In this document: positions 23,860-35,912 of the stretch, piece after piece
Numbering within the stretch: position 1 is the first letter of the stretch
Layout: each line of letters starts with the position of its first letter
Notes under the pieces: model-generated
Told to the model about the DNA's origin: nothing
Databases searched by the model: none
Seen by the model: the letters and a program-made list of their open reading frames with translations, nothing else
Program-made: the position numbers and the translations under genes
Assembly (NCBI GenBank): GCA_964035545.1
Contig: OZ037765.1
Location: forward strand, 9,266,698-9,330,697
Length of the DNA stretch: 64,000 nt
Origin: Bugula neritina
Lineage: Eukaryota > Bryozoa > Gymnolaemata > Cheilostomatida > Bugulidae
Direction: 5' to 3'

Positions 23860-24326
23860 AAATAAGCTACATTTGTGAAAAAAGAACCTAACAATTTAGT
23901 GCTTAAAGTTGCCCATTGAAATTTTTTTACAAACTTATCAAAACTTTAAGTTTTTATAACTACTTAATTTTATTTTCAATAAACATTATACACAGCTTCT
24001 CAAAGAACAGTTTTTCAAATATTGAAACAATAACCATGTATTAAATGCAGCTGACTTATAAAAACTAAGTTACATTGATATGTACACATCAGTAAACTAT
24101 TCCGGCAAATATTTACATAGACAGACAACAAATATTTGAAGGTGTAAAAATTTAGTTCCAAGTTCACACCTGGTAAACTACACGGTATTTACACTAGCAG
24201 GCTTTAAATTTACAACTTCCAGTAACAATACATAGCAGAACAATAGACTTATTTCAATGTTTTGCAAACATTACTAAACTCTTCTTACACACAATAGTGG
24301 TTTTGTGCGAGTATTTAACTCAAGAG

Positions 24327-27300
24327 TTAAATAATATTACTTTGGTTTTTAAGAAACTTGTGGAGTTGCCCTCCCAAATCTTCATCTTGATAAGACCATG
24401 ACAGCAACACTCCGATATTTGCCTCATCAACTTTGCTAACTTGTATCAACACCGACTCAGATATGCTGATAGATCCATCCTGATTGTGAAGAACTCCCTT
24501 CAATCACACATGCAGACACTGATGCAATGCTGAGCTCACAAGTTTTACATTTGGGAATAACTCTCCTGATAGACATCTGTGTACGTAGTTAGTGTTTGCA
24601 TAATTTCCGACCACGCATTCAGTAAATATACTTCAAGTAATTGAGATAAAAGAATTACATACCTTTGAATTCACAACATTAATATGCGAATTAATTGATT
24701 ATTTTAGAAATGTTAATGGAAAAGTGGAGGCTTTACCTTACACTTGGCTCTTGTCTTTAAAGCTGAAACTATTTTCTCAGTGACCTGCTGGGCAGGTAAA
24801 GCGATTGATAGGACAAAGTTAGATGTGAACCGAATGGTTTGAGAGGGCAACTCCAACTCTGCCAGAGTTTCTTCTGTAGATAATAGTCTGAGGTCTGAGT
24901 CATCCATAACCAAGACTCCATTGACTAGTGTGGATCTTTTAGGGGCGGGTTCTACACTGCCACCTACAAAAGCAAACTATTTGTACTCAAAGAATAAAAC
25001 AATTTCTTCTAGAGAACTGCAGCTGTATGAATGTATTTTTACACAAGCACAAATCTACATAGAGCTTCAACTGTTTCCACATAAATACTCCATTCAAAAC
25101 TGTCACTAGTACTAGGTGCTGCATTATATTAACAATATTTAGAGGTGAACAGAAAAAAACTGCACTACAGAAAATGGTAACTTATAAAAAACACAATTAC
25201 TATAATAAACGCTAGAACAAAAGCAGAACTTGAATTGAACATTAACTTGAAAGTACAGTGCTCCTTCCATATCTCACTATGCTGCATGTTCCAAAATCTC
25301 AATCTGTGACAAAGTAGAATACCAGATTTAACTAACTGATCCGTTAAATTCGGCCATTTTGTCCCTATACAGTATACACACATATATAAGTCACAAAATG
25401 AGAGTCCAAGCCCTTCTCGTGACCTGTGGAAATGAATCCGTGAGACATGGAGAGAGCACTGTACACAAAGTATTTCCTTATAAATCACTAGCTAATTTTT
25501 AATATGAATCACTAGCTAAGTTTTAATATGAATTACTGGCTAAGTTTTAATTTACGAGAACGAGTACAGTAAAAAGTTGTTAGATATGAATACACATGCT
25601 ACAATATGACAGCACATACCATGATCCGTAAATGATCTCTTTAACAACTTGAGAGAAATATCGACAGGTATTTTACACGTGGTTTCTATGGTAACAGTCT
25701 CTCCATTAGCTGGCATATAACACTCTATCCCAAATTCATTGCGAATTTTCTTTTTCAGAAACACCATCTTGCCTTCTTCCCCGTGCACAAGCATGACGTT
25801 CTTAGGTGCAGATTGCCGTATCAATTGTATAATACCTGAGCCATTATAAAGATACAATGTGTTTAGAAATTGAAAGCTTTAAAAATGCTGATAAATTAAT
25901 AAGCATATAACATTTATTGTTCCTAAAGTTTTCTAAGATAGAAATTTAATTACAGAACAAATTGTATACACTAATCAAATGATAATACTAATAAGAGTAC
26001 TATAATTAACATTAATAATATACAAGGCTTATATTAGTGTCAGTTACATTATCGTCTACTTATATTAAAGTAAAGCTTAGACTCTGGAATGTATGTCACA
26101 GGATTGACTACGTAATATATCATACAGTGTGACTAGTAATATATCATACAGTGTGACTAGTAATATATCATACAGTGTGACTAGTAATATATCATACAGT
26201 GTAACTGCGTAACATATCATACAGTGTGACTAGTAATACATCATACAGTGTGACTAGTAATATATCATACAGTGTAACTGCGTAACATATCATACAGTGT
26301 GACTAGTAATATATCATACAGTGTGACTAGTAATATATCATACAGTGTGACTAGTAATATATCATACAGTGTGACTAGTAATATATCATACAATAGGTAG
26401 ACTATACAGTTTAAATATGTAATATATTACACATATTGATTGTGTAACTTACTTCACTTACCTTTAGCATCTGCATGAGCACTGAAAGACATGTATTGCA
26501 CTTTCATCCTCACGTCAACCGTATGACCATCAAAGTCGATCTTTTTCACTCCGTTGAGAATTTTGTGACCCACAGTTCCTTGCACACAATAGCCGGGCAT
26601 AATGACCATGTTCTTGTCACTGGTGCACCATCTTTTGAATATTTGCAGAGAAAGACCAGCGTGCAGCATGCCAGGTGTAGCAAATACAACCATAGCCCCC
26701 GGGTTGTCCATATACGCCTTGTCAAAGGCTTTAATATGTTTGAAATCAAACATATTTCTGTGTACAAAGGTTTTCTTGATCTTCTGATTAGTCCATGAGA
26801 TGAAAAGTTTGTAATAGTGATTAGCTTTCTCCGCCAACCCTTGTGTGAAATATACAGGTACTTTCAAGTTCAGTCTGTCCCAGAATGTCTCCAGTAGGAT
26901 ACACAACTCCTGTGCTCTCCCCAACGCAAATACCGGAATCAAAACCTAAACTCAAGGATGAAAATAAAACCTTCTATAAATGATCCAAAAACTGGGTTGC
27001 AAGAGACTCAATAAGCTCCAAAACACGGTTTTTAAAGTCTTACAGCTGTATGAGCCATGAGGTATAATCTAATTTGATAGCTGAGTGTGTGCTTCAATAA
27101 TTAAAATAATACATCAAAAACTTAAAGATTACTTGAATATAGAAAATTTCTACTGCATTTCATAGTAATCTATAGCACAGAGAGCATGTATATATGTTTA
27201 GATCACGTAATACTAACTGATAAGTGTGGTAAAAATACTTAGAAAACCTCAAACTTCATTTAATTATAGGAAAACTTGTTGAAGGAGGGCAGATTAAAAT

Positions 27301-28641
27301 CTCTTTAATAGCAACATAATTAATTGAATATTAAATATTGCATGTTATGTTGATGCATCTATGCTTTAGTAGCAACATTAGGTTTTTTAAATTGCATTGT
27401 TCCATGCTAGGGAGGGAACAACTCCCAAAACATTTACTGGTCCCATATTTTAATGTAGCACACAAATGTGTGTACGTGTGTGTGTGTGTACGTGTGTGTG
27501 TGTGTGTGCGCGTGTGCGTGTGTGTGTGTGTGCTAGTGTGAATGAGTGTGAGTGTCTTACCTTTCCTCCCTTTTCCACACAATCCAGAACCTTTTTCAGA
27601 AAGTCCCGCTCTCGACATCGTTTGGAATCTCTGATGGTCGTAGCATAAGTACTCTCTGTGATCAGCAAGTCTGGTCTACATTTGTCTATCCAGGCAGCAC
27701 CCAAGTGTCTGTCTGGTGTCATATTATAGTCACCAGTATACACAATAGACTGTGAACCAACGCGAATATGAAACATAGCGGCTCCTAGAACGTGTCCCGC
27801 ATAATAAGCTTTTATTTCTAACTCATCATCGACCTAAATTTGTAAACAATGTAAAAATAATAAAAAAGCAATGAAAATGTCTTGAGCCAGTAACAATGAG
27901 ATAAGTAGAGGCATAGCCTTTCAGGCTGCAGTGAATAATATGAATCAGAAAAATATACTGCTAGGTAGATGAAGAAGCAGAAAATATGCTTTATAATTCA
28001 TTGGATGCAAAATTTCTCCCAAGATATGTTTCAAAAAATAGTCTGCACAAATAATCAAATTACAGATAATAAATCTATTTATGTACGAGTTGTCAATTAT
28101 GCCGCCCACTAACTTGAACTCTTTGATGGAGATTCACAGCTATACTTTTCTTCATACATGTCTTTATATTTTCTGAAGTGAAAAAATTAGAATGATCTCC
28201 TTCCTTTCCGACAGTTATTTTTCTGAAGTCCTCCAACAGTATTGGCGCTATAGCCTTAGTGGGATGAGTCATATAGATGGGCCCGTCATAGCCAATTATC
28301 TCTGAGAATAATGAGTATAATGAATAAAATTGCAGATCAATGAAATAAACATATTTAAGTATGAGCAGGTATCAATAATATAAAAGCTTGAACTAACCAG
28401 TCATATATGGCAAGGCTCCACAATGATCCAAATGAAAGTGACTAATAATTACACAATCTAAAAAGTCTGTAAGAGGCTTCCCATCATCAATGTAATCGAA
28501 ATCAGGAAATCTTCTGTTATCGTTGTACCCCATATGCATGCCACAATCCAGCATGATATTCTTACCACCCAGAGTCACAATAATACAGCTCCTTCCTACA
28601 TCCTGACCGGCTCCAAGTGGAACCACCTTTATTTCAGTCAT
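24327..28641 (-). CDS. INTS11: Integrator complex subunit 11 (metallo-beta-lactamase/beta-CASP endonuclease)
   Basis: Seven exons: 28641-28398, 28301-28114, 27833-27561, 26945-26462, 25835-25620, 24963-24737, 24479-24327. They join in frame to a 594-residue protein, close to the usual length of about 600. INTS11 is the RNA endonuclease of the nuclear Integrator complex, cutting snRNA 3' ends and attenuated mRNAs. The N-terminus has [11 protein letters not shown] and the zinc-binding SHFHLDHCG (His68, His70, Asp72, His73). Further metal-site elements are [13 protein letters not shown] (His158) and YTGDYN (Asp179). Exon 4 carries the beta-CASP part ([34 protein letters not shown]) and [10 protein letters not shown]. 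Exon 5 has VHGEEGKM and [10 protein letters not shown]. The last two exons form the C-terminal domain that partners INTS9 and end in [11 protein letters not shown]. All catalytic residues appear intact. It is divergent from EIF3J, 1.4 kb apart. Confidence 0.96.
26104..26392. repeat. Minisatellite in INTS11 intron 4
   Basis: About twelve tandem copies of a 22-bp unit (gtgactagtaatatatcata plus ca). Two are replaced by a 24-bp variant containing gtaactgcgtaacatatc, giving a hint of higher-order structure. It ends about 70 bp from the exon 4 donor. Confidence 0.92.
27467..27540. repeat. TG/CA microsatellite beside the INTS11 exon 3 donor
   Basis: An imperfect (TG)n tract interrupted by tacg and cgcg. 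On the INTS11 strand it is a CA repeat beginning about 20 nt after the donor at 27560. Confidence 0.95.
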
Positions 28642-30030
28642 TCCGTACCAATATTGAAGGTTTCACTATCAACTACAATTCTAAGCCAAAACACAATAAT
28701 TGCATATATTAGAATATTAATTTAAGCATTGGGCAAGTATATTAATAGTATAAGTAAATCAAAGTATAATTATAAACTATTAGTATTACATTTACTGTAT
28801 TAGTAATAAACAATAGCAATACATTTACTGCAATAGTATTAATATTAGTATTAATATTAGTGCAATTATTACTGTACAGATATTAATAATTAATGGTTAA
28901 TACAACATAATTATCATAATTAACAAAAATGTACTATTTATGTTATTAATATCATCAAGAATATCCTAATCACAGTTTTAGAAAAAAGCTTTGATTTTTC
29001 AGTTCAGTTTGTTGAAAATATTTTGCTACAAGCCTATGTACTAGAAGCTATAACTATAAGCTTTAAGTATAAATATTATTATAAAAATAAAAAAATGTAT
29101 CACTTTTACCTCCAAGTTTAATAATTCAATAAAAATTAGAATAGCTATTAGCTATATGTAAAGTAGGGAAAAACTTTTTTAATAATCTAACACCTGTAGG
29201 CGCAAAACTATGAGCGCCTCTTACTCTTAGTCTTATGTTGCTTCGTATTATTACCAATAGTGAATACTAATACTAATACTAATAGTAATAGTAAGAGTAA
29301 TGCTAATAGTAAATAAGTAATACTGATACTTATAGCTTTAATACTACTACTAGTATTACTGTATTACAGTAGCAGTATGATTATTACTATTAATATTATT
29401 ATTAGGTAAGTCAAATGATAATTTTTAGGTCACGATTTACGTTTCAATTTTACTTATTATTAGTTAGAGTTTCACTTTCAGCTTAATTTAAATTTTCAAT
29501 GATTACTTACAGTTACACTTACATCAACTTACATCAATGGTGACATCGCGCTAGACCGCCTAGTGGCATACCTAAGAGGCGCGCCTCAGTTTTTGGTTAT
29601 GATTGAGCAGTAGAGTATTATTTTTTAACAGTGTATCAAATATGAATATCATACTCATAGGTAGGGCATATTCTATTCATATTGCTTTAAATCTTAAAGT
29701 TTATGATAATGTACTTGACCATTATTAATAAGCACAAAATAACTACTACAATATTTCCTCTTTTTTTTCAGAACTGACTAACTACGAGTATTGCAAATGT
29801 TACTTACAAATTTGAAGCTCAAGCTAGTTTCTTTCACAGTCACTACTTTGGTTTTTACTTAACCAATTACTTTCACTAGTTTTATAAAGAATGCAAATAG
29901 TTAGATTCGCCAAAGCTTTACTCAGAAAACGCCGTTTAAGACACCCATAAATTATTGAAAATTCAACGACTACCTCCACTGACGCTCATTCCGCAATTCT
30001 GACTTCCGCAACACACGTTCGCTCGCAAGC
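28642..30030. promoter_or_regulatory. Divergent promoter interval INTS11/EIF3J
   Basis: About 1.4 kb separates the two start codons, which point away from each other. The EIF3J side (29980-30030) is locally CpG-richer (attccgcaattctgacttcc, cgttcgctcgcaagc). The middle (28730-29450) is filled by low-complexity AT-rich repeats. On the INTS11 side an acceptor-like gttgatag lies about 35 nt before the ATG, so a 5' UTR intron is possible. No TATA box is assigned. Confidence 0.45.
28730..29450. repeat. Cryptically simple AT-rich island 1
   Basis: Degenerate repeats of agtatt/agtaat/actaat type (for example tactaatactaatactaata and gtaatagtaagagtaatgc), interspersed with tata stretches. No fixed period. 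Related in style to the islands near 30.2-31.1, 43.2-44.0 and 60.6-63.5 kb. Confidence 0.65.
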
Positions 30031-33000
30031 ATGGCTGATTGGGGTATGTATTAAAAAATATGAATTACTTTTTTAATTATTCTGACAATAATTTTCCGTT
30101 TTTATTTTTAATATCTTTAAACTTGGGAAATTTATTTTATCTAATTTATTAGTTACAGTTAAATAAGATGTGAATGAAATAATTCTGAGGTTTCACTGAC
30201 ATTTAATGATTTATAAGTTGAAGATTGGGAGTGAGACTCAGACTGAGAAATGAAACTGAGAAGTTTACAGTTTCAGTTTGAGTTACAGTTACTCTAAGTC
30301 ATGGTGATAGTGCAACTAAACTTCAAGTTGAAATTGATCCTTAGCTTTTTTCAGTCTGAATATCGTTGTTCAGTCAATGTTTTCGCTCTAACAGTAACAC
30401 TGACAGTGACTCACTGAGTGTGACAGTCACAGTGATACTCGCATCGGCAGTGGTACTGGTAGTGGCTGAGTTGAAATATCATATTTCATTATTTAAATTT
30501 AGTCTCGGTCTCAAAGTCAATCTGAGGCCGAATGGGAAAACCCATACTCATAGGCTATAGGCATACTGATACTCGTAGCTTAAGCCTTAAGCCGAACTCT
30601 AAGCTAATAGTACTACTCGGAACTTACTCGAAGTGATCATCACACTAGACCGCCCTAAAGGGAGAAAGGGGTGTGCCGCATATGGGCGCTGTGTTGGACA
30701 GTCATTGGTCAATAGTCACGCAGTTAGACTGTTTGGGCTGTATTTACTGAACAGGAACTTAATCCTGTCCATGTAGAGATCTCTGAATTATTGCTTTGGT
30801 TGTGCCCAATTTTCAGGTCCCGCGTAGTCCTATTTCAACTGTAGCAGTAACAACAAAATATAATATAAACTTAAGGTATCATTATGATTATGATTAACAT
30901 TAATAAATTAAAAATAGTTAATAAACATTATGATTATGATAATCATTATCACTATTGAGTATTATTAATTTTATCATGGGTAGTATAATTATGATCAAAT
31001 AATTATAATCATTATGATGAAAATCTTTATTATTTTTATTATAATAAAGATCAGATTGTCACAATAAATATAATTATAAATATTTGTAATTTTGGCTCAT
31101 TCTAAATTAGTCGATAAGTTTAATTGTCTATCCTTATGATTACTAAACATATTCGTACTTGGTAATCGTGTTGTGGTATTGGCTTAAAATTGCATTCATT
31201 TTAAATTTGGTTTTTTAATTTAATTTATCTATTATAATTGAATTACAGTATTCACAGCATCTCGGACTTGGACACAAAGTTAGAATAACTGCAAGTTTAA
31301 TATATTGTTCTGGTAAATAACAAACCAAATTGAGCAATCAAACCATTAAATTTAATGTTTTTGGCTGCAATTTTGTTAAAAAATTGCACCCTCCCAGGCT
31401 ATTAGTATTCTTATTAACCAACTATTGTCCTATCACATTTTATGCTGATATTGACAGCAGTTGAATTTTTAGCAGCGCATAAAGCTATTAAAACTCAATT
31501 CCAAGTAATAGACAATTGTGATACGTTTAAGCCAAAAACAAAAGTGTAGTCTCTTTTATCTATTAATTGTAACTTGAGTAAATTGTAAATTTAAGTTGTT
31601 TCAAAATATTGTTACAGATACTACCATGAATGATTGACTAATGCTATAACTATAAGAATAATATTTTTGTTTTTTTGCTTCATGGAACTGTTATAGCAAA
31701 AGTATAAGCCATTGATAACCGTAAACCCGAAGTGCATAAACTCTCACTTTGATTCTTTGTGAATATGGATTTTATTCCCTCAAGATTTTAGCTATGATCA
31801 GTAGCTCACTAAAATAAACTCATGTTGTGGTAAGACTACACTTACCTACAGCATGGCATAGCAAGGCATAGGGCAAGCTTATGAGCTGAAAATATTTAGT
31901 ATTTCCGTGTTATGAATTGTGTAAGAAGTTAAGAAAGCAATCAGACTATATAAGCAATCATTTGACAGTAATAAATAGCCTGGAAGTGTACAATCTGTAG
32001 GAAGGAATAGTATTTGCCATTTACCAAGCACCTGTTACATTAAAACATCATTATTCATAGTTGACATTATTCAACTGTAATCTAGATCATACTTGACGAT
32101 AAATAAGACTGATTACAAATTCATGTAATGTATGGCAACTTTGGCATAAATGTTTTTTACCAAGTATAGATGTTTGTTCTTGTTTTTATGATATAAAACT
32201 GTAGGGAACTTTCATTTCTAAAAGTGGCTTTCCGCTAGTTTTAGACTAAGCAGTGTTTGATTTCGTAACTTGTCCACCTTACCATATTAATTTTGAAATC
32301 CAAATTTAATTGATTAAGTTAAAGTAATGTGTAACTCATAGTTCACAGTTTTGTGTTGTTAGTATATTAATAAACACTTAGTTGTACCTAAACTAAAAAG
32401 GCTCAAAATTGTAAATGTTGAAGTTGAGTTAAATTTGTTGGAGTATGTTAAATGTGGCTCAGCTGAAGATCAGAACTGTACATACAATGGTTTTAGTGAT
32501 ATTCATGCTGCTGTTTTTTATATTAAGATGATGAAGACTATGACCCTGAGCCAATAGCCGGCAATACGGATGCTTGGTCTGGGGAAGATGAAGATGAGGC
32601 TATAAAGGTGAGGTCATTAATTCGCCGTTTAAAGCAATAAAGTTAATTTTTCGCGAATTGAATACTTTTCGTATAATTTTGTCATTTTTCAATCTTGTAA
32701 TATTTTAGGACAATTGGGAAGACTCTGATGATGCCGATGAAAGTAAACCTGCCCCTGTACAGACAGTCAAAAAGAAACCATTACGAGTAATTTTTTCACC
32801 CCTGTAAATTTACTGTTTGGTGTTTTTGATTCTCATTCTATGATTCTCCTCTTTTGATTTATACAAAATTGAAAAAGTTTTTATGATTGTTAGGAGCGCA
32901 TAGCGGAAAAAGAAGCCAAAAGAAAGGCAGAATTGGAAGAAAAAAGGCGGAAGGAAGAGGAAGCTAGACAAAATATGACCCCTGAAGAAATCGTGGCTGA

Positions 33001-35158
33001 AAAGTTGCGGCTAAAGCTTCAAGAAGAAGAGGAACAGCTGATGCTTGCCAAAGAACTAGTGGGTAGGCAAATAGTAGACATGCCTACAAGGCGACATATT
33101 ACTCTGGTGTAAACATAATTGACGTATTTCTTCACTTACTAATAGACAAATATTTAAAAGGGTGAAATTGTTGGTTCTATGTTCATTTTGTAATATTATT
33201 TTTGCAATACGTTTTTGGTATGAAGATATCTTTCATGCCATCTATGTGTGATACTATAATTTTCTTCTGAAGGTGTGACTGTAACCCCTGCTTCTGGATT
33301 AGACGCAATGAGACCATCTACTTCGGAAGAGTTTACTGATTTTGCCAAGAAGCTAAAAAATAAAATTTCAGAATCTGAGGTAATGTAATTGTAAAATTTT
33401 TAAATTGTTTTTCAAAAAGATTATAAGGACTGTGTTTTCAAGGTTTGATACAACCATAAAAATGCAATAGTTTTGTTTTAAAATTAGTCATATTAACAGC
33501 TTCAGTGGTGCCAAAAATTATGCCTGGCATTTATCTTTTGGGTACCATAGTTTTACTGTTTTGTTCAGCTATGTGTTTCATACAACACAAATCAATACTT
33601 CTAACTTGTCAAACTAAGCATGTGCAATTTATGAAATTAGTTATTTTATTTAAATAATATTATATTTGGCTTGTTTTGATTTAGATTTGCAAATTTACAG
33701 TCAACATCACAGCTAAATGTCAGTCCTATAATTTTCTCACTTGATTTGTTTTATTTGCAGAATAATTATATTGTTTCTAATTATACCATATCTGTTATTT
33801 ATATTGAGTATAATCAAGATAAAACAAATTAGAATAAAATAATTGTACAATTGTACTGGAATGTATGTTTCAACTGCTTGAACTTTGAGCTAAGCTGAGG
33901 CAATAATTACATAGTTTCAAACCTGGTCAACCAGCATAGTAATTATTTCTAGCTGTAGATTAGAACTGTAGCAGCTCACTCCATTGCCCCCATGTTCTTT
34001 GAGAGGATTAGTAGTATGCTGGTAACCACTAATTAGACAAACTATTGCAATGATCAGATCTGGTAATTGCCGGGTCTTTCATGCTCTTTTACATATTTTG
34101 CATTGGCTAATCACAGATATTGTTACTAGAAGTTCATTGATTTTCAGAAAGGGAAATTTTATGAAAATTATGTATTAATTTTCACTAGAGCAATGTTTCA
34201 GCATGCCCTTCAAATTTTCAACTATTTTCACAGCCAATCAGCTGAACTACTCAACTTAGCAATTGTTTATTTGTTTTGCAGCAACATCCATTGTATACAA
34301 AGTTTTTAGAAGATTTGTTCAGGGATTTATGTGTGTCATGTAAGTATATAGTCATACATTAAATATGAAAGTTGTACATACATATTATGTATCCACCACA
34401 ACAATTTTCAATATATATTTACTTTTTATGCCTAGTCATAATCTCTACTAGTAGCCTTATAAAACCCTGGATTTTTCTTGCATTGGTGAAGAGTCTTCTT
34501 CTCGCACTAGTAATTTTGGCAACCTCAGGTGTTGACATCAAATTTGTAAATAGGCTCAAGATTTTAGCTGCATATGCAGGTGGTCAAGTACTAAGTAGGT
34601 AGTTGCTGAAACCTCATTAATTATATCGTGATCATATCTGAAAACAATTGTATATGCCTCAATATGTATTATATCTACTACATGCATATATAATAAATGT
34701 ATATTTCCATATTGTTTCATATATTACCCTGTATTGTATTTAATATTTCAGTATCATCAGAGAGTATCAAAAAGATTGGTTCATCTCTTACTACTCTAGC
34801 TAATGAAAAACAAAAACAAGAAAAGGTATGCAGAAAATAATGGAAAATTAGTAAAATTTAGTATTGTAGTTTTGATTGTTCAGTAATTTTGTTTGTTTCT
34901 CTTTAATCTTAAGACATGCTAGTGTATAACACCTATTGTATGTCAGCCAAGTCGGCCATAACTCTAACCCTACTTCACCATTAAACTGAGTTGTAGTTGT
35001 TTTGGAAAAAAATCGGCAGTTTTTCATAGATTTATTTGCTATTTTAGGCTAAAGATGGAGGAAAATCAAAAAAGAAAGGCAAAGGGCCAGCCATCAAACA
35101 AGTTAGAGCTAATGATTTTGATGAAGGAGAATATGATGAATTTGAAGACTTTATGTGA
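30031..35158 (+). CDS. EIF3J: Eukaryotic translation initiation factor 3 subunit J
   Basis: Eight exons: 30031-30043, 32528-32607, 32709-32786, 32894-33062, 33273-33379, 34282-34339, 34752-34825, 35048-35158. They join in frame to 229 residues (vertebrate homologues about 258). eIF3j is a loosely bound eIF3 subunit that sits near the 40S decoding site and helps 43S assembly and recycling. The sequence shows the acidic, Trp-containing N-terminus (DAWSGEDEDEAIKDNWEDSD) and a Lys/Glu-rich helical part (exon 4, NMTPEEIVAEKLRLKLQEEE). The conserved core follows (GLDAMRPSTSEEFTDFAKKL, YTKFLEDLFRDLCVSLS). The Lys-rich tail ends EFEDFM, like the YEDFM end of the human protein. The first exon codes only four residues and one base, then a 2.5-kb intron. 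The ATG is preceded by a short CpG-rich leader. Confidence 0.95.
30215..31060. repeat. Cryptically simple island 2 in EIF3J intron 1
   Basis: This stretch moves from gactgag/cagtctg motifs through gacagtgactcactgagtg and ccatactcataggc to attatgattatgat runs at 30880-31060. Around 30648 the phrase cactagaccgccc matches gctagaccgcct near 29550 on the other side of EIF3J exon 1. Confidence 0.55.
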
Positions 35159-35912
35159 ATATTTTTCAGCTATTGAAGTTACATAAGTCAATTTGCATTA
35201 TAGTTTATATCAAATTGTTTTTCTACTGCTTAACCACCTATGATACTCTGTTTTGCTGCTGCTTCAGCCTGCTGTAATAGTTAAGTTTAGTTATTTATGA
35301 ATGTATGTTTTGTTTACTCATGGTTTTGACACCCCACTTTACAGGAACTTTTTAATGCACTTATGTGTGCAATCATTATCATTAGCAATTTTCCGAATTT
35401 GATTGAAGTCTCTATTTTAAAGCACACGCTGGAAGACTTGAATTACAAAGTAAAAACGAATTCATAGATATTGTGTTTAACTGTTAACAAAAAATGCCTC
35501 TGAAAAATTTGGTTAGATAACTTTCAGCTATAAGTATAAAATTATGTTGTTCATGAAAATGCTTTATTTCAATATAATGCAATTAAATATAAATATAGAA
35601 ACATAAATATAAAACGAGATCATGCAACTAATAAATTAACCAATAAATAATCACAGAAAAGTTGGCAGAATAAACTTGATAGTGTTGATCAAATTTACAA
35701 CACATTTAGAAATAAGTGGAGTCATACTTGAACTTAATAGGGCAACTGATACTTTGGAATGTGCGATTGTCTTTCTGTAAACAATATGATTTAAACCTAG
35801 GGTAAACTGGGAATAAAGCAAGGGCTTTGAAAATAGTGCTTATAAAACTTGATTTGGTCATTCTGATTTCACAACAAAATAATACTCTCATTAATTATAT
35901 ATTAAAAGGTCT
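35159..35912. other. Tail-to-tail intergenic between EIF3J and SSX2IP
   Basis: About 755 bp holding both 3' UTRs. Plus-strand AATAAA copies near 35632 and 35643 are far from the EIF3J stop. A tttatt at about 35565 reads as AATAAA on the minus strand and could serve SSX2IP. The open frame at 35706-35891 has no support. Confidence 0.5.

Noticed and set aside
24480-24515. Extending the INTS11 last exon upstream through LKGVLHNQ
   Set aside because: The upstream acceptor (gcatcag) would include an in-frame TGA. The chain aligns better with the family when exon 7 starts at the GAT of 24479, and the preceding exon already supplies the equivalent residues.
26104-26392. Possible CRISPR-like array
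   Set aside because: Units are contiguous 22-bp tandem repeats with no unique spacers, inside an intron of a eukaryotic gene.
27331-27776. Several open frames rich in Cys-Val or Thr-His
   Set aside because: Translations of the TG/CA microsatellite running into INTS11 exon 3. Only the INTS11 frame is real.
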